Assembly (NCBI GenBank): GCA_023263465.1
Contig: JALQWV010000076.1
Span: 1 to 15,968, forward strand
Source: Ilumatobacteraceae bacterium
GTDB lineage: Bacteria > Actinomycetota > Acidimicrobiia > Acidimicrobiales > Ilumatobacteraceae
Reading direction: 5' to 3'
Length of the DNA: 15,968 nucleotides
Both the position numbers and the translations under genes were made by a program. This document shows positions 1 through 6,343 of this stretch, piece after piece; the first letter of the stretch is position 1, and every line of letters begins with the position of its first letter. The notes under the pieces are model-generated. The model worked only from the letters and a program-made list of their open reading frames with translations. It was not told where the DNA came from and did not search any database.

Positions 1-971
1 GTTCAACGGTGGGAATGGCCACCTTGCATAACCGCGAACAAGTTGCTCTGAAGGATGTTCGTCCTGGCGACACCGTGGTGGTGCGCAAAGCAGGTGACGT
101 TATTCCCGAAGTGGTTGGCCCAGTTCTTGAAAAACGTCCCAAGAATTCGAAGCCGTGGAAGTTTCCCGAGACGTGCCCATGTGATGTGAAGTCGACATTG
201 GTTCAAGTTGAAGGCGAGTCCGATACTCGTTGTGTCGAACCCTCGTGTCCGTTTCAACGCGACCAGCGCATCATCTACTTCGCGTCGCGTGGAGGAATGG
301 ATATTGAAGGTTTGGGCGAAAAAACAGTGTTCGCACTATCTGATCTTGGATTGGTGAGCGATGTTGGCGACCTGTATGCCTTGAACCAAGAACAGCTACT
401 GCAAATTGAAGGCTTCGGCGAATTGAGCGCAACCAATTTGCTGGCGGGAATTCACAAGTCAAAGTCGAAACCACTTCCAAAATTGCTCACAGCTTTGGGC
501 ATTAAGCATTTAGGTCCTGCTGCTTCCGAATCGCTCGCCAAAACATTTGGTTCGCTTGATCGCATTATGGAAGCCACCGAGGAAGAACTCAGCAGTATTG
601 ACGGCGTCGGTGGAGTCATTGCTCAATCAATTGCAACGTGGTTCAAACAAAAGCCGAACAAAGCAGTTATTGAAAAATTGCGAAAAGGCGGCGTTGAATT
701 TGGCAATGTAGTCACAAGTGACTTGCCGCAGAATTTGGTTGGTAAAGCAATTGTGGTAACGGGAAGTGTGGAAGGGTTTACGCGCGAAGAAGCAGAAGCT
801 GCAATTAAAGACCGCGGCGGGAAATCCCCAGGCTCAGTTAGCGCAAAAACCTACTGCGTAGTGGTGGGTGAAGACCCAGGTGCATCAAAGGTAACGAAAG
901 CAACCGAGTTGGGCATCCCAATGATTCAGGCAGATGCTTTTCAGAGGCTGCTCGACACTGGCTCTATTTAA
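1..971 (+). CDS. ligA: NAD-dependent DNA ligase, C-terminal part (5' end outside window)
   Basis: LigA seals nicks in duplex DNA using NAD+ in replication and repair. The frame is open from base 3, so the adenylation domain lies upstream of the window. The visible part holds, in order, the end of the OB fold (STVGMATLHN, then GDTVVVRKAGDVIPEVV), a zinc-finger region with cysteine codons at 174, 180, 231 and 246, the conserved MDIEGLGEKTV segment, helix-hairpin-helix repeats (about bases 380-660) and a C-terminal BRCT domain (about 735-960, starting GKAIVVTGSVEGFTREEA). This is the standard LigA order. Oddity: the first zinc-ligand pair reads Cys-Pro-Cys, one residue shorter than the usual CxxC, while the second pair is the usual C-x4-C. 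The stop overlaps the convergent gene at 964 by 8 bp. Family assignment is secure; the finger variation is read directly from the sequence. Confidence 0.97.
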   Translation, partial: STVGMATLHNREQVALKDVRPGDTVVVRKAGDVIPEVVGPVLEKRPKNSKPWKFPETCPCDVKSTLVQVEGESDTRCVEPSCPFQRDQRIIYFASRGGMDIEGLGEKTVFALSDLGLVSDVGDLYALNQEQLLQIEGFGELSATNLLAGIHKSKSKPLPKLLTALGIKHLGPAASESLAKTFGSLDRIMEATEEELSSIDGVGGVIAQSIATWFKQKPNKAVIEKLRKGGVEFGNVVTSDLPQNLVGKAIVVTGSVEGFTREEAEAAIKDRGGKSPGSVSAKTYCVVVGEDPGASKVTKATELGIPMIQADAFQRLLDTGSI

Positions 972-1335
972 GTAGTTGCGCCAATTCTGCTGCATGTGTG
1001 ACTGACACGTATTTACGCACATATTCCACAAGTTGCCGCTGAAATTCTGGGCCGTGGCCTTTATTGGCACACGCCAAGTGGGCGAGTTCGTGCAATAACA
1101 ACAGCTGCGTCGGCTTAGCCTTGCGCACTGCAATGCACCACTCATCGCTAAATGCAAGACCAAGTAAATCGCTGGACATTCTCTGGCGAACCAGCGTTGG
1201 TGGGTCTAGGTCTTCATTTTCAGCAATGGTAGTAATCCACGCTGTTGCCTCATCCATGCTGAGGGCTCGCGTTGGAGAGCTGCTCTCAAGCGCATCTTCA
1301 GCCGCATACACACGTAACGTTTCGGAATTAGCCAT
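964..1335 (-). CDS. HELAH zinc metallohydrolase, TIGR04338-like (Rv0185-like)
   Basis: A 123-residue protein with a zinc metalloprotease-type active site: HELAH at residues 82-86 (two zinc histidines and catalytic Glu), then HGPEF at 94-98, where H94 is a likely third ligand. This arrangement resembles SprT/WLM-type and the actinobacterial TIGR04338 putative metallohydrolases. The substrate is unknown. There is no signal peptide, so it should act in the cytoplasm. I chose ATG at 1335 because AGGTG lies 9 nt upstream; a GTG at 1347 in the same frame has no such site. The start overlaps the end of the DUF2786 gene (stop at 1328), so the two are probably translationally coupled. From memory, the same pair of families occurs together in mycobacteria (Rv0184/Rv0185). 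Its stop overlaps ligA's stop region by 8 bp, convergent. Confidence 0.82.
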   Translation of the reverse strand: MANSETLRVYAAEDALESSSPTRALSMDEATAWITTIAENEDLDPPTLVRQRMSSDLLGLAFSDEWCIAVRKAKPTQLLLLHELAHLACANKGHGPEFQRQLVEYVRKYVSVTHAAELAQLLK

Positions 1336-2029
1336 TGCTGCCAGCACCTATTTGCCGACTGGAATTTCCGAAACTATTGCGACCACTAGAGAATTGCTGA
1401 CCTGCACGGTGGCCCGCTCCGAAGGCTTCGCGATCACTTCGGTAATTGCTGGTGCTGCTGTGTAGGTGCGGGGTGTTTTGTACCATGAAACGACGTGCGC
1501 GTTCGGCTCGCTCAAGCAGCACTAACCCAACACCATGCGCCTCTTTGACCATGGTTTGATGCTCCTGTGCAAGCTTTGCTCCGATGGCTTCGCAGTACCC
1601 GCGCCACCACGAAGTTTTGAACCGACGGTCACCAGAAGGAATTGAGCGCGCTGCAAGTAGGTCGGCAGCGGTGTACAACGCTTCAAGCGAGAAGAGGTCA
1701 TTTTCAGTACCGAAGGCAACCATGATGACTTGTGTTGGATTGGGTTCCATCATGTCGCGGTAGGTATGACACGAGACCGCGTTGGCAATATTCCACAACA
1801 GCGTTCCGCGTCGCACGCGGTATTGGCCGGTGATAACAAAGGTTTTTGTCATCACCGTTTCGTTGTCATACGTTCGCTTGCTTATTGAGCTTTCATCAAT
1901 GTCGTACTTTTGCATTAACCGAAAAGCGAGTGCCAAGGCAGTTTCAGCTTCGGCTTGTGGAGTGTTTGGGTGATTGGCTTTTTCGAGAATTGCGCGTACC
2001 TTCGCATGAAGGTTGTCGCGATTCGTCAT
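1328..2029 (-). CDS. DUF2786 domain protein
   Basis: A 233-residue cytoplasmic protein. The first 45 or so residues match the DUF2786 pattern: a helix with KVRAILEKANHPNT, then EAETALALAFRLMQKYDID. Residues about 60-165 form a second mixed domain (VIMVAFGTENDLFSLEALY, then WWRGYCEAIGAKL) of the kind often found after DUF2786. The last 60 residues are rich in Ser, Gly, Asn and Arg and probably disordered. The biochemical function of DUF2786 is not established; it occurs in actinobacteria and phages, often near small metallopeptidases, as here. No clear Shine-Dalgarno precedes the ATG at 2029. It lies 38 bp after the DUF1003 gene and overlaps the metallohydrolase start by 8 bp, so a three-gene transcript is likely. 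Family call good, role unknown. Confidence 0.82.
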   Translation of the reverse strand: MTNRDNLHAKVRAILEKANHPNTPQAEAETALALAFRLMQKYDIDESSISKRTYDNETVMTKTFVITGQYRVRRGTLLWNIANAVSCHTYRDMMEPNPTQVIMVAFGTENDLFSLEALYTAADLLAARSIPSGDRRFKTSWWRGYCEAIGAKLAQEHQTMVKEAHGVGLVLLERAERARRFMVQNTPHLHSSTSNYRSDREAFGAGHRAGQQFSSGRNSFGNSSRQIGAGSNG

Positions 2030-2067
2030 GCCGTCAAGGTACTCAATGGGTGCCTGCAGTTTGTGGG

Positions 2068-2589
2068 TTAAGCCATTTTGCGGGACTCGGCGATGGCCTC
2101 AGCGCATAACTTGTCGACATGGGCAATGTCTACGTTTGATTGCTGCGCCAGATGAACTAACCAAATAAGAGACTGCAGGTTTGACTCAAAGTCGACTTGT
2201 GACCGAATGTTGGCTCGAGCAGCCTGACGATTTTGGCTGACCATCACAAACGTTGAGAGAAAGATTGCCTCAAGACTCACAATCATGGTCAGCAGTCCAA
2301 ATGGATACTCATCAAACTGGAATGACGCACCAATGAGCCCCACATTAAGTGCAATCCAAATCACGAACCACAACGTATGGATGTATACGAAGTTCAGTGA
2401 GCCGGCAAAACCGGTGATGCGATCGGAAACTCTGTCTTGAACGTCGTGAACGTGCTGCCAATGCATACGCTCGTTCGTAACTTTCCAATGCGCAAGACTG
2501 AACAGCTTGCCGTCTTCAATTCCGTCGGTCTTGTCGATGATGCGGCAGGCTTCGCAGGTGAGCGGGGAATGTGGAGTGGTGTTTGTCAT
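2068..2589 (-). CDS. DUF1003 family membrane protein
   Basis: A 173-residue protein of the DUF1003 family. It has an N-terminal CEAC motif (Cys-x2-Cys) and a soluble stretch of about 65 residues, followed by the family signature around two transmembrane helices: GSLNFVYIHTLWFVIWIALN, then EYPFGLLTMIVSLEAIFLST and MVSQNRQA. A soluble helical tail of about 50 residues follows. Function is not established; members are small inner-membrane proteins sometimes annotated as cyclic-nucleotide-binding-like without evidence. I prefer ATG at 2589 to a TTG seven codons upstream, because a TACTGT -10-like hexamer ends 6 nt before this ATG, suggesting a leaderless transcript. It is the first gene of the minus block with DUF2786 and the metallohydrolase, and is divergent from the histidine kinase at 2674. 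Confidence 0.85.
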   Translation of the reverse strand: MTNTTPHSPLTCEACRIIDKTDGIEDGKLFSLAHWKVTNERMHWQHVHDVQDRVSDRITGFAGSLNFVYIHTLWFVIWIALNVGLIGASFQFDEYPFGLLTMIVSLEAIFLSTFVMVSQNRQAARANIRSQVDFESNLQSLIWLVHLAQQSNVDIAHVDKLCAEAIAESRKMA

Positions 2590-2595
2590 ACACCT

Positions 2596-2601
2596 ACAGT
2601 A
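2596..2601 (-). promoter_or_regulatory. Candidate -10 element for the DUF1003 gene
   Basis: On the minus strand the hexamer TACTGT fits the actinobacterial TAnnnT -10 consensus and ends 6 nt before the ATG at 2589, the spacing expected for a leaderless mRNA. I see no good -35 box, and a hexamer this short is weak evidence by itself. Confidence 0.28.
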
Positions 2602-2673
2602 CGCCCGCAAAATCCATAGGCAGTGACACGTAATTGGCTGATAGTTTTCATTTCTGGAGGAATTAGAGATCGC

Positions 2674-3723
2674 ATGGCATGGTTAAAGCGCAAGGATGCT
2701 GAACCGGTAGCACCCCTTCACCAACTTTCTGAAGAAGACTTTCTTACACTTTCACGAATCAGCGCGACGATGGATGCGCTTCCGCTTGGCGTGGTGGTGA
2801 TGTCGAGTGATGGCTCGAATATGTGGAGTAATCGAGCCGCCGACAGTTTGTTCACGCCGCAATCAGACGACCATGTTCTATTTGTGGAAAGTCTGGATGG
2901 TCTGTTGAGGGAATCTCTCGCAGGAATAACTAAGAAAACCGAACTTGAATTTGGTGATCAAGTAATTCGCACTATAGAAATTGCCACGGTCACTCTTGCC
3001 GATGGTGGAGCTGCGGCAATTGTTGAAGATATTACGCAGCGATTGATGATTGATCGCGTACGCACCGATTTCGTAGCCAATATCAGTCATGAGTTGCGCA
3101 CACCAATTGGAGCGATTTCGCTCATGGCGGAGAATCTCATTGCGGAAATGGGCGAGTCGGAATCAACGCGAATGGCAGAAATCATTCTGAATGAAGTTAC
3201 TCGTCTGAATGAGACCGTAAATGACCTACTTGATCTTGCTCGGATTGAATTTGATGGCCTGTCGAAGCGCGAATCCATCCACACTGCACGCGTAATTGAT
3301 GAGGCAGTGGGCCGCATTCGCAGTGCCGCACTTGCAAAATCGGTGATGATTGTGGTTGAGGACAACCCAGATATGTCGGTGATTGGCGATCGAGCTCAAT
3401 TGGTGTCTGCGGTTGGGAATTTGATTGACAATGCGGTGAAGTACAGCGACCAGGGTTCAATAGTAAAAGTTGAAGTGCGTCGTGAAGAGGGTCGAATGCT
3501 CATTTCGGTAGCCGACAATGGACCTGGAATCGCCGCAGAGCACTTGGGGCGAGTCTTTGAGCGTTTTTATCGAGTTGATGATGCCCGCAGTCGCGGAACT
3601 GGTGGCACTGGGCTAGGACTTGCAATTGTGAGACACATTGCGTTGTTGCATGGAGGCGATGTGAGCGTGACTTCTGAAGTAGGCGTTGGCTCAACTTTCA
3701 CGCTGTCAATACCAGCTGTATAA
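2674..3723 (+). CDS. PAS-containing sensor histidine kinase, SenX3/PhoR-like, without membrane segments
   Basis: A histidine kinase of about 349 residues. After about 25 residues it has a PAS-like domain (DALPLGVVVMSSDGSNMWSN, ending VEDITQRLMIDRVR). Next come the HisKA H-box FVANISHELRTPIGAI (His codon at 3088) and the HATPase_c domain with N-box LIDNAVKYS, G1 DNGPGI, F-box RVFERFYRVD and G2 GTGGTGLGLAIVRHI. All catalytic motifs are intact. The layout resembles SenX3/PhoR, but the usual N-terminal transmembrane helices are missing, so it should be cytoplasmic. A GTG at 2623 would extend the frame by 17 residues (MTRNWLIVFISGG), still not a convincing membrane anchor. I prefer ATG 2674 because GGAGG lies at 2656-2660, though the 13-nt spacing is long. 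No response regulator adjoins it on its own strand; the nearest is at 4297, beyond a terminator and an opposite-strand gene. Confidence 0.9.
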   Translation: MAWLKRKDAEPVAPLHQLSEEDFLTLSRISATMDALPLGVVVMSSDGSNMWSNRAADSLFTPQSDDHVLFVESLDGLLRESLAGITKKTELEFGDQVIRTIEIATVTLADGGAAAIVEDITQRLMIDRVRTDFVANISHELRTPIGAISLMAENLIAEMGESESTRMAEIILNEVTRLNETVNDLLDLARIEFDGLSKRESIHTARVIDEAVGRIRSAALAKSVMIVVEDNPDMSVIGDRAQLVSAVGNLIDNAVKYSDQGSIVKVEVRREEGRMLISVADNGPGIAAEHLGRVFERFYRVDDARSRGTGGTGLGLAIVRHIALLHGGDVSVTSEVGVGSTFTLSIPAV

Positions 3724-3725
3724 AG

Positions 3726-3763
3726 GCAAAACCCGTCTCTGTTACAACAGAGACGGGTTTTGC
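3726..3763. terminator. Perfect bidirectional Rho-independent terminator
   Basis: An inverted repeat with two 17-nt arms (3726-3742 and 3747-3763) and a TACA loop. The arm reads GCAAAACCCGTCTCTGT and pairs without mismatch. The A4 and T4 runs flanking the GC-rich core supply a U-tract on either strand. It lies 3 nt after the histidine kinase stop and 13 nt after the convergent gene's stop at 3776, so it can serve both genes. Confidence 0.93.
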
Positions 3764-3775
3764 TGTCAGAGGAGA

Positions 3776-4180
3776 CTAGTTGTTGTTTACAGTTTTCACT
3801 GGCTTGACCAGAGGATTGCCAAGTGCAGTGAGAGCTGCTGTCCGAGCATTTTGTGCAGCAATGATTGCAGCTGAGAAAGCTAATTGAGCTGCCTTCTTTG
3901 CTTCCTTGGTTGTGGCTGATTCGCGGGCAGTGCGTCGGGCTGTGTTCGCCTCTTTCATGGCAGTAGCAAAATTCTTATTGATTTTAATTTTTGCTTTGTT
4001 GTATGCCTGCAATGCAAGTCGATATGCACTGCGCTCTGCAGAATTTGCATTGGGGGCTGACTGCGCTGGAACAGTTGTAGTAGGTGACGATGCATCTTCT
4101 GCTAGAGCAGCTGTTGCTCCATTCGTCATGACTAGCGCGATGGCTGTCACCGCAAGTACCTTCTGTACAGACTTCTTCAT
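3776..4180 (-). CDS. Secreted Ala-rich helical protein of unknown function
   Basis: A 134-residue protein with a clear Sec signal peptide: MKKSVQK, a hydrophobic core VLAVTAIALVM, and a likely cleavage after ATAALA (about residue 27). The mature part starts with a Ser/Thr/Pro/Asn linker (to about residue 47). About 75 residues of strongly helical, Ala/Lys/Arg-rich sequence follow, with an Ala-rich, roughly heptad-like pattern (YRLALQAYNKAKIKINKNF, then AAQLAFSAAIIAAQNARTAA), ending in a short Pro/Asn tail. There are no cysteines and no enzyme motif. A strong Shine-Dalgarno (AAGGAGT) fixes the ATG at 4180. I do not recognise a named family; similar Ala-rich secreted helical proteins occur in actinobacteria. 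It is divergent from the two-component operon at 4297 with 116 bp between them, so shared control is possible but unproven. Confidence 0.8.
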   Translation of the reverse strand: MKKSVQKVLAVTAIALVMTNGATAALAEDASSPTTTVPAQSAPNANSAERSAYRLALQAYNKAKIKINKNFATAMKEANTARRTARESATTKEAKKAAQLAFSAAIIAAQNARTAALTALGNPLVKPVKTVNNN

Positions 4181-4253
4181 GGTTACTCCTTAGTTAGGGG
4201 CTTTCTTGTCATTCACCATAAACAATGATTTTGTGGAAATCCTGTGAATTGGG

Positions 4254-4325
4254 AAGGAGGGCAGTGCGAAGTTGGCCAGAGTTGTAGTTTTACGTTGTGG
4301 TAGTTCAGCGGATTTTGGTGGCTGA
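4254..4325 (+). promoter_or_regulatory. Strong Shine-Dalgarno with short ORF overlapping the regulator start
   Basis: AAGGAGG at 4254-4260 is the best ribosome-binding sequence in this intergenic region, yet it is 36 nt before the GTG (4297) of the response regulator. It instead fits a TTG at 4272 (11 nt spacing), which opens a 17-codon frame (MARVVVLRCGSSADFGG) stopping at 4325 inside the regulator gene, or a GTG at 4264 (3 nt spacing) opening MRSWPEL. Either could be a translated leader coupled to the regulator. It could also be a chance feature. Confidence 0.3.
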
Positions 4326-4977
4326 TGATGATGAAGCCGTTTGCGACACTATTGAGGATGCCCTGCACCTTGCCGGGTATCTCACAGTGCGTGCAAAAGA
4401 TGGACAGATGGCAATTGATCGAGTCCGAAGTGACAGACCCGATCTCGTCATATTAGACGTAAACATGCCGAAATTAGATGGGTTTGAAGTACTCAGAAAG
4501 ATGCGTTCACTAAGCATTTCGACGCCTGCGATATTGCTGACTGCTCGACATGAACGGGAGGACACGGTTACTGGCTTGAAACTTGGAGCTGATGACTATG
4601 TCAAAAAACCCTTTGGATTGGAAGAACTTTTGCTTCGCGTCGCAGCTGTTTTACGTCGTGTGAATGGTGAAAATGATGTGACACTTACATGCGGACCAAT
4701 TGCGTTAAGTGCCGCGCGTCATGAAGTGATTTGTGCAGGAAATGCAATTGATCTTTCGCCGACTGAGTTCCGTTTGCTCGAGTATTTGATGGAAAATAAG
4801 AACAGGGTACTAACTAAACAACAATTGCTCGATGCAGTATGGGGGATTGATTTTGATTCCAGTACAACAGTCGTAGAAACGTTCATATCGTATTTGCGAA
4901 AGAAAATGTCCCCGGAAATTGACAACATGCTCGTTACCGTTCGAGGTATTGGATTCAAATTGGTAGATAAAGCGTGA
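4297..4977 (+). CDS. OmpR-family response regulator
   Basis: A 226-residue two-component response regulator. The receiver domain (residues 4-120) keeps the acidic pocket D10-D11-D12, the phospho-acceptor D54 in LVILDVNMP, T82 and K104 in YVKKPF. A winged-helix DNA-binding domain follows (about 130-225) with SPTEFRLLEYLMENKNRVLT and the recognition-helix region TTVVETFISYLRKKM. These features put it in the OmpR/PhoB group, close to the actinobacterial MprA/PrrA/TcrA regulators. All key residues are present. The start is GTG 4297; the same frame upstream is closed by a TAG at 4285, and no Shine-Dalgarno sits at normal distance. The stop overlaps the next gene's start (GTGA), so it is co-translated with the histidine kinase at 4974, its obvious partner. 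Targets are unknown; the downstream secreted protein and the divergent gene at 4180 are natural candidates. Confidence 0.95.
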   Translation: MVVQRILVADDDEAVCDTIEDALHLAGYLTVRAKDGQMAIDRVRSDRPDLVILDVNMPKLDGFEVLRKMRSLSISTPAILLTARHEREDTVTGLKLGADDYVKKPFGLEELLLRVAAVLRRVNGENDVTLTCGPIALSAARHEVICAGNAIDLSPTEFRLLEYLMENKNRVLTKQQLLDAVWGIDFDSSTTVVETFISYLRKKMSPEIDNMLVTVRGIGFKLVDKA

Positions 4978-6341
4978 AATTGCGGACTCGCCTTGCGCTT
5001 TTGTCTGGCGTTGTGTTTATTGCTGGCGGGGGAGCAATTGGCGGATCAAGTGCACTAATCGCCCGTCAGGAAGCAATAGACGCTGTAGACGTAGTACTTG
5101 GCGAAGCGATTGCAAGTGTGCGAAACGACGCGCTGCAAGATATTTCGGCCGTTCTTGATGCTGCTGATTCGAGTCCAGTTCCAATCAGCGCCATGCTGTT
5201 TTTTGACGATAGCGAACCAGTGGTTTTGGTGGAATCGCGAGATGGAGATGAAACAATAAGACTTCCAACGCTCAGTATCACCGATGTCACGAGAGCCGCA
5301 GAAAAGCCGATATCAAAGTCTGGTGCAGTAAAACTTCGGATCGCGACCTATTCGACAGGGAACGGAGAATGGCTAGTAGTTGGCGCATCCTTGTCAAGCA
5401 CTGACGACCAATTTGGCAAGTCGTTGGTGCGAACTATGCGGCTGTCGTTGCTGATCGCATTGTTTATGGTCATCCTTGTTTATTGGCTCATTCTTCGAGC
5501 TCTTCGGCCAATTGTGCGAGTAACACGTGACGCACAAGCAATAGCGGAAGGCGATTTGGACCGTGAGCTCTCGACTGATGTAGGAACAAGTGAAATCGGT
5601 TTGCTTACAAATTCTCTACTGGCAATGGTGAATACTCTGAGGTTGGCTGTCCAGAGAACATCGCGTTCGGAAGCTCTTATGAGAGAGTTTCTTGGCGATG
5701 CTTCACATGAATTGCGAACTCCATTAACGGTGATACGTGGATATATCGAGATTCTCAACAGTGGGCAGGAACTTTCCGAGGAACAGCGTGAGCGTGCGAT
5801 GAGCCGGCTTGTGAGTGAATCGCAAAGAATGTCTCAGACCATTAATGATCTTTTACTCCTCGCTGAACTCGGAGAAGTACGTCATGAAATGTCAGAGACC
5901 GTGGACCTTTCAGCGCTGGTCGCAAATCATGTGAGAGATTTTTCAGACCAGCACAACAATCGAACGGTTAAGTCTGCGATTGCAAGCGATGTGAAAGTAG
6001 TGGGAAATGCCGAGCAACTGTCTCGAATGATCTCAAATGTGCTATCTAACATTTTGCGCCATACGCCACCTGACGCTGAAGTTGACATTATCCTTTCAAA
6101 GATTGATCAAATGGCAGTTGTAGTGTTCGATGACGCAGGTCCTGGTTTGAGTTCCGAACTGTATGCACGAACCAAGGAGGGGTTCCAGCGTTTTGATCGT
6201 GCTCATTCAAAAACGGGCGGTGGATTTGGTCTGGGGCTCTCAATTATTTCGTCAATTGTGCAACGACATGGAGGAACTCTCTCGCTTTCACCTAGCCCTC
6301 TTGGTGGCCTTCGAACTCACATCACTCTGAAAGCAAGTTAG
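4974..6341 (+). CDS. Transmembrane sensor histidine kinase, MprB/PrrB-like
   Basis: A 455-residue inner-membrane sensor kinase. It has one membrane helix at about residues 7-29, an extracytoplasmic sensor region of about 125 residues with no cysteines, a second helix at about 155-175 (LSLLIALFMVILVYWLIL) and a HAMP linker (about 176-230). Next come the HisKA H-box REFLGDASHELRTPLTVI with H245, and the HATPase_c domain with N-box MISNVLSNILRHTPP, G1 DDAGPGLS and G2 GGGFGLGLSIISSIVQRHGG. The motifs are complete, so it should be active. It presumably phosphorylates the regulator encoded just upstream, whose stop codon its GTG start overlaps. The sensor region resembles no ligand-binding fold I recognise. 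The secreted protein starting 2 nt after its stop is a plausible stimulus partner or output; this is inference. Confidence 0.95.
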   Translation: MKLRTRLALLSGVVFIAGGGAIGGSSALIARQEAIDAVDVVLGEAIASVRNDALQDISAVLDAADSSPVPISAMLFFDDSEPVVLVESRDGDETIRLPTLSITDVTRAAEKPISKSGAVKLRIATYSTGNGEWLVVGASLSSTDDQFGKSLVRTMRLSLLIALFMVILVYWLILRALRPIVRVTRDAQAIAEGDLDRELSTDVGTSEIGLLTNSLLAMVNTLRLAVQRTSRSEALMREFLGDASHELRTPLTVIRGYIEILNSGQELSEEQRERAMSRLVSESQRMSQTINDLLLLAELGEVRHEMSETVDLSALVANHVRDFSDQHNNRTVKSAIASDVKVVGNAEQLSRMISNVLSNILRHTPPDAEVDIILSKIDQMAVVVFDDAGPGLSSELYARTKEGFQRFDRAHSKTGGGFGLGLSIISSIVQRHGGTLSLSPSPLGGLRTHITLKAS

Positions 6342-6343
6342 TC

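Noticed and set aside
1064..1465. 133-codon plus-strand frame opposite the metallohydrolase
   Set aside because: Antisense to the HELAH active-site region, which explains the coding constraint; no motif of its own.
4264..4296. N-terminal extension of the response regulator to GTG 4264
   Set aside because: An in-frame TAG at 4285-4287 closes it, and the receiver domain is complete from 4297.
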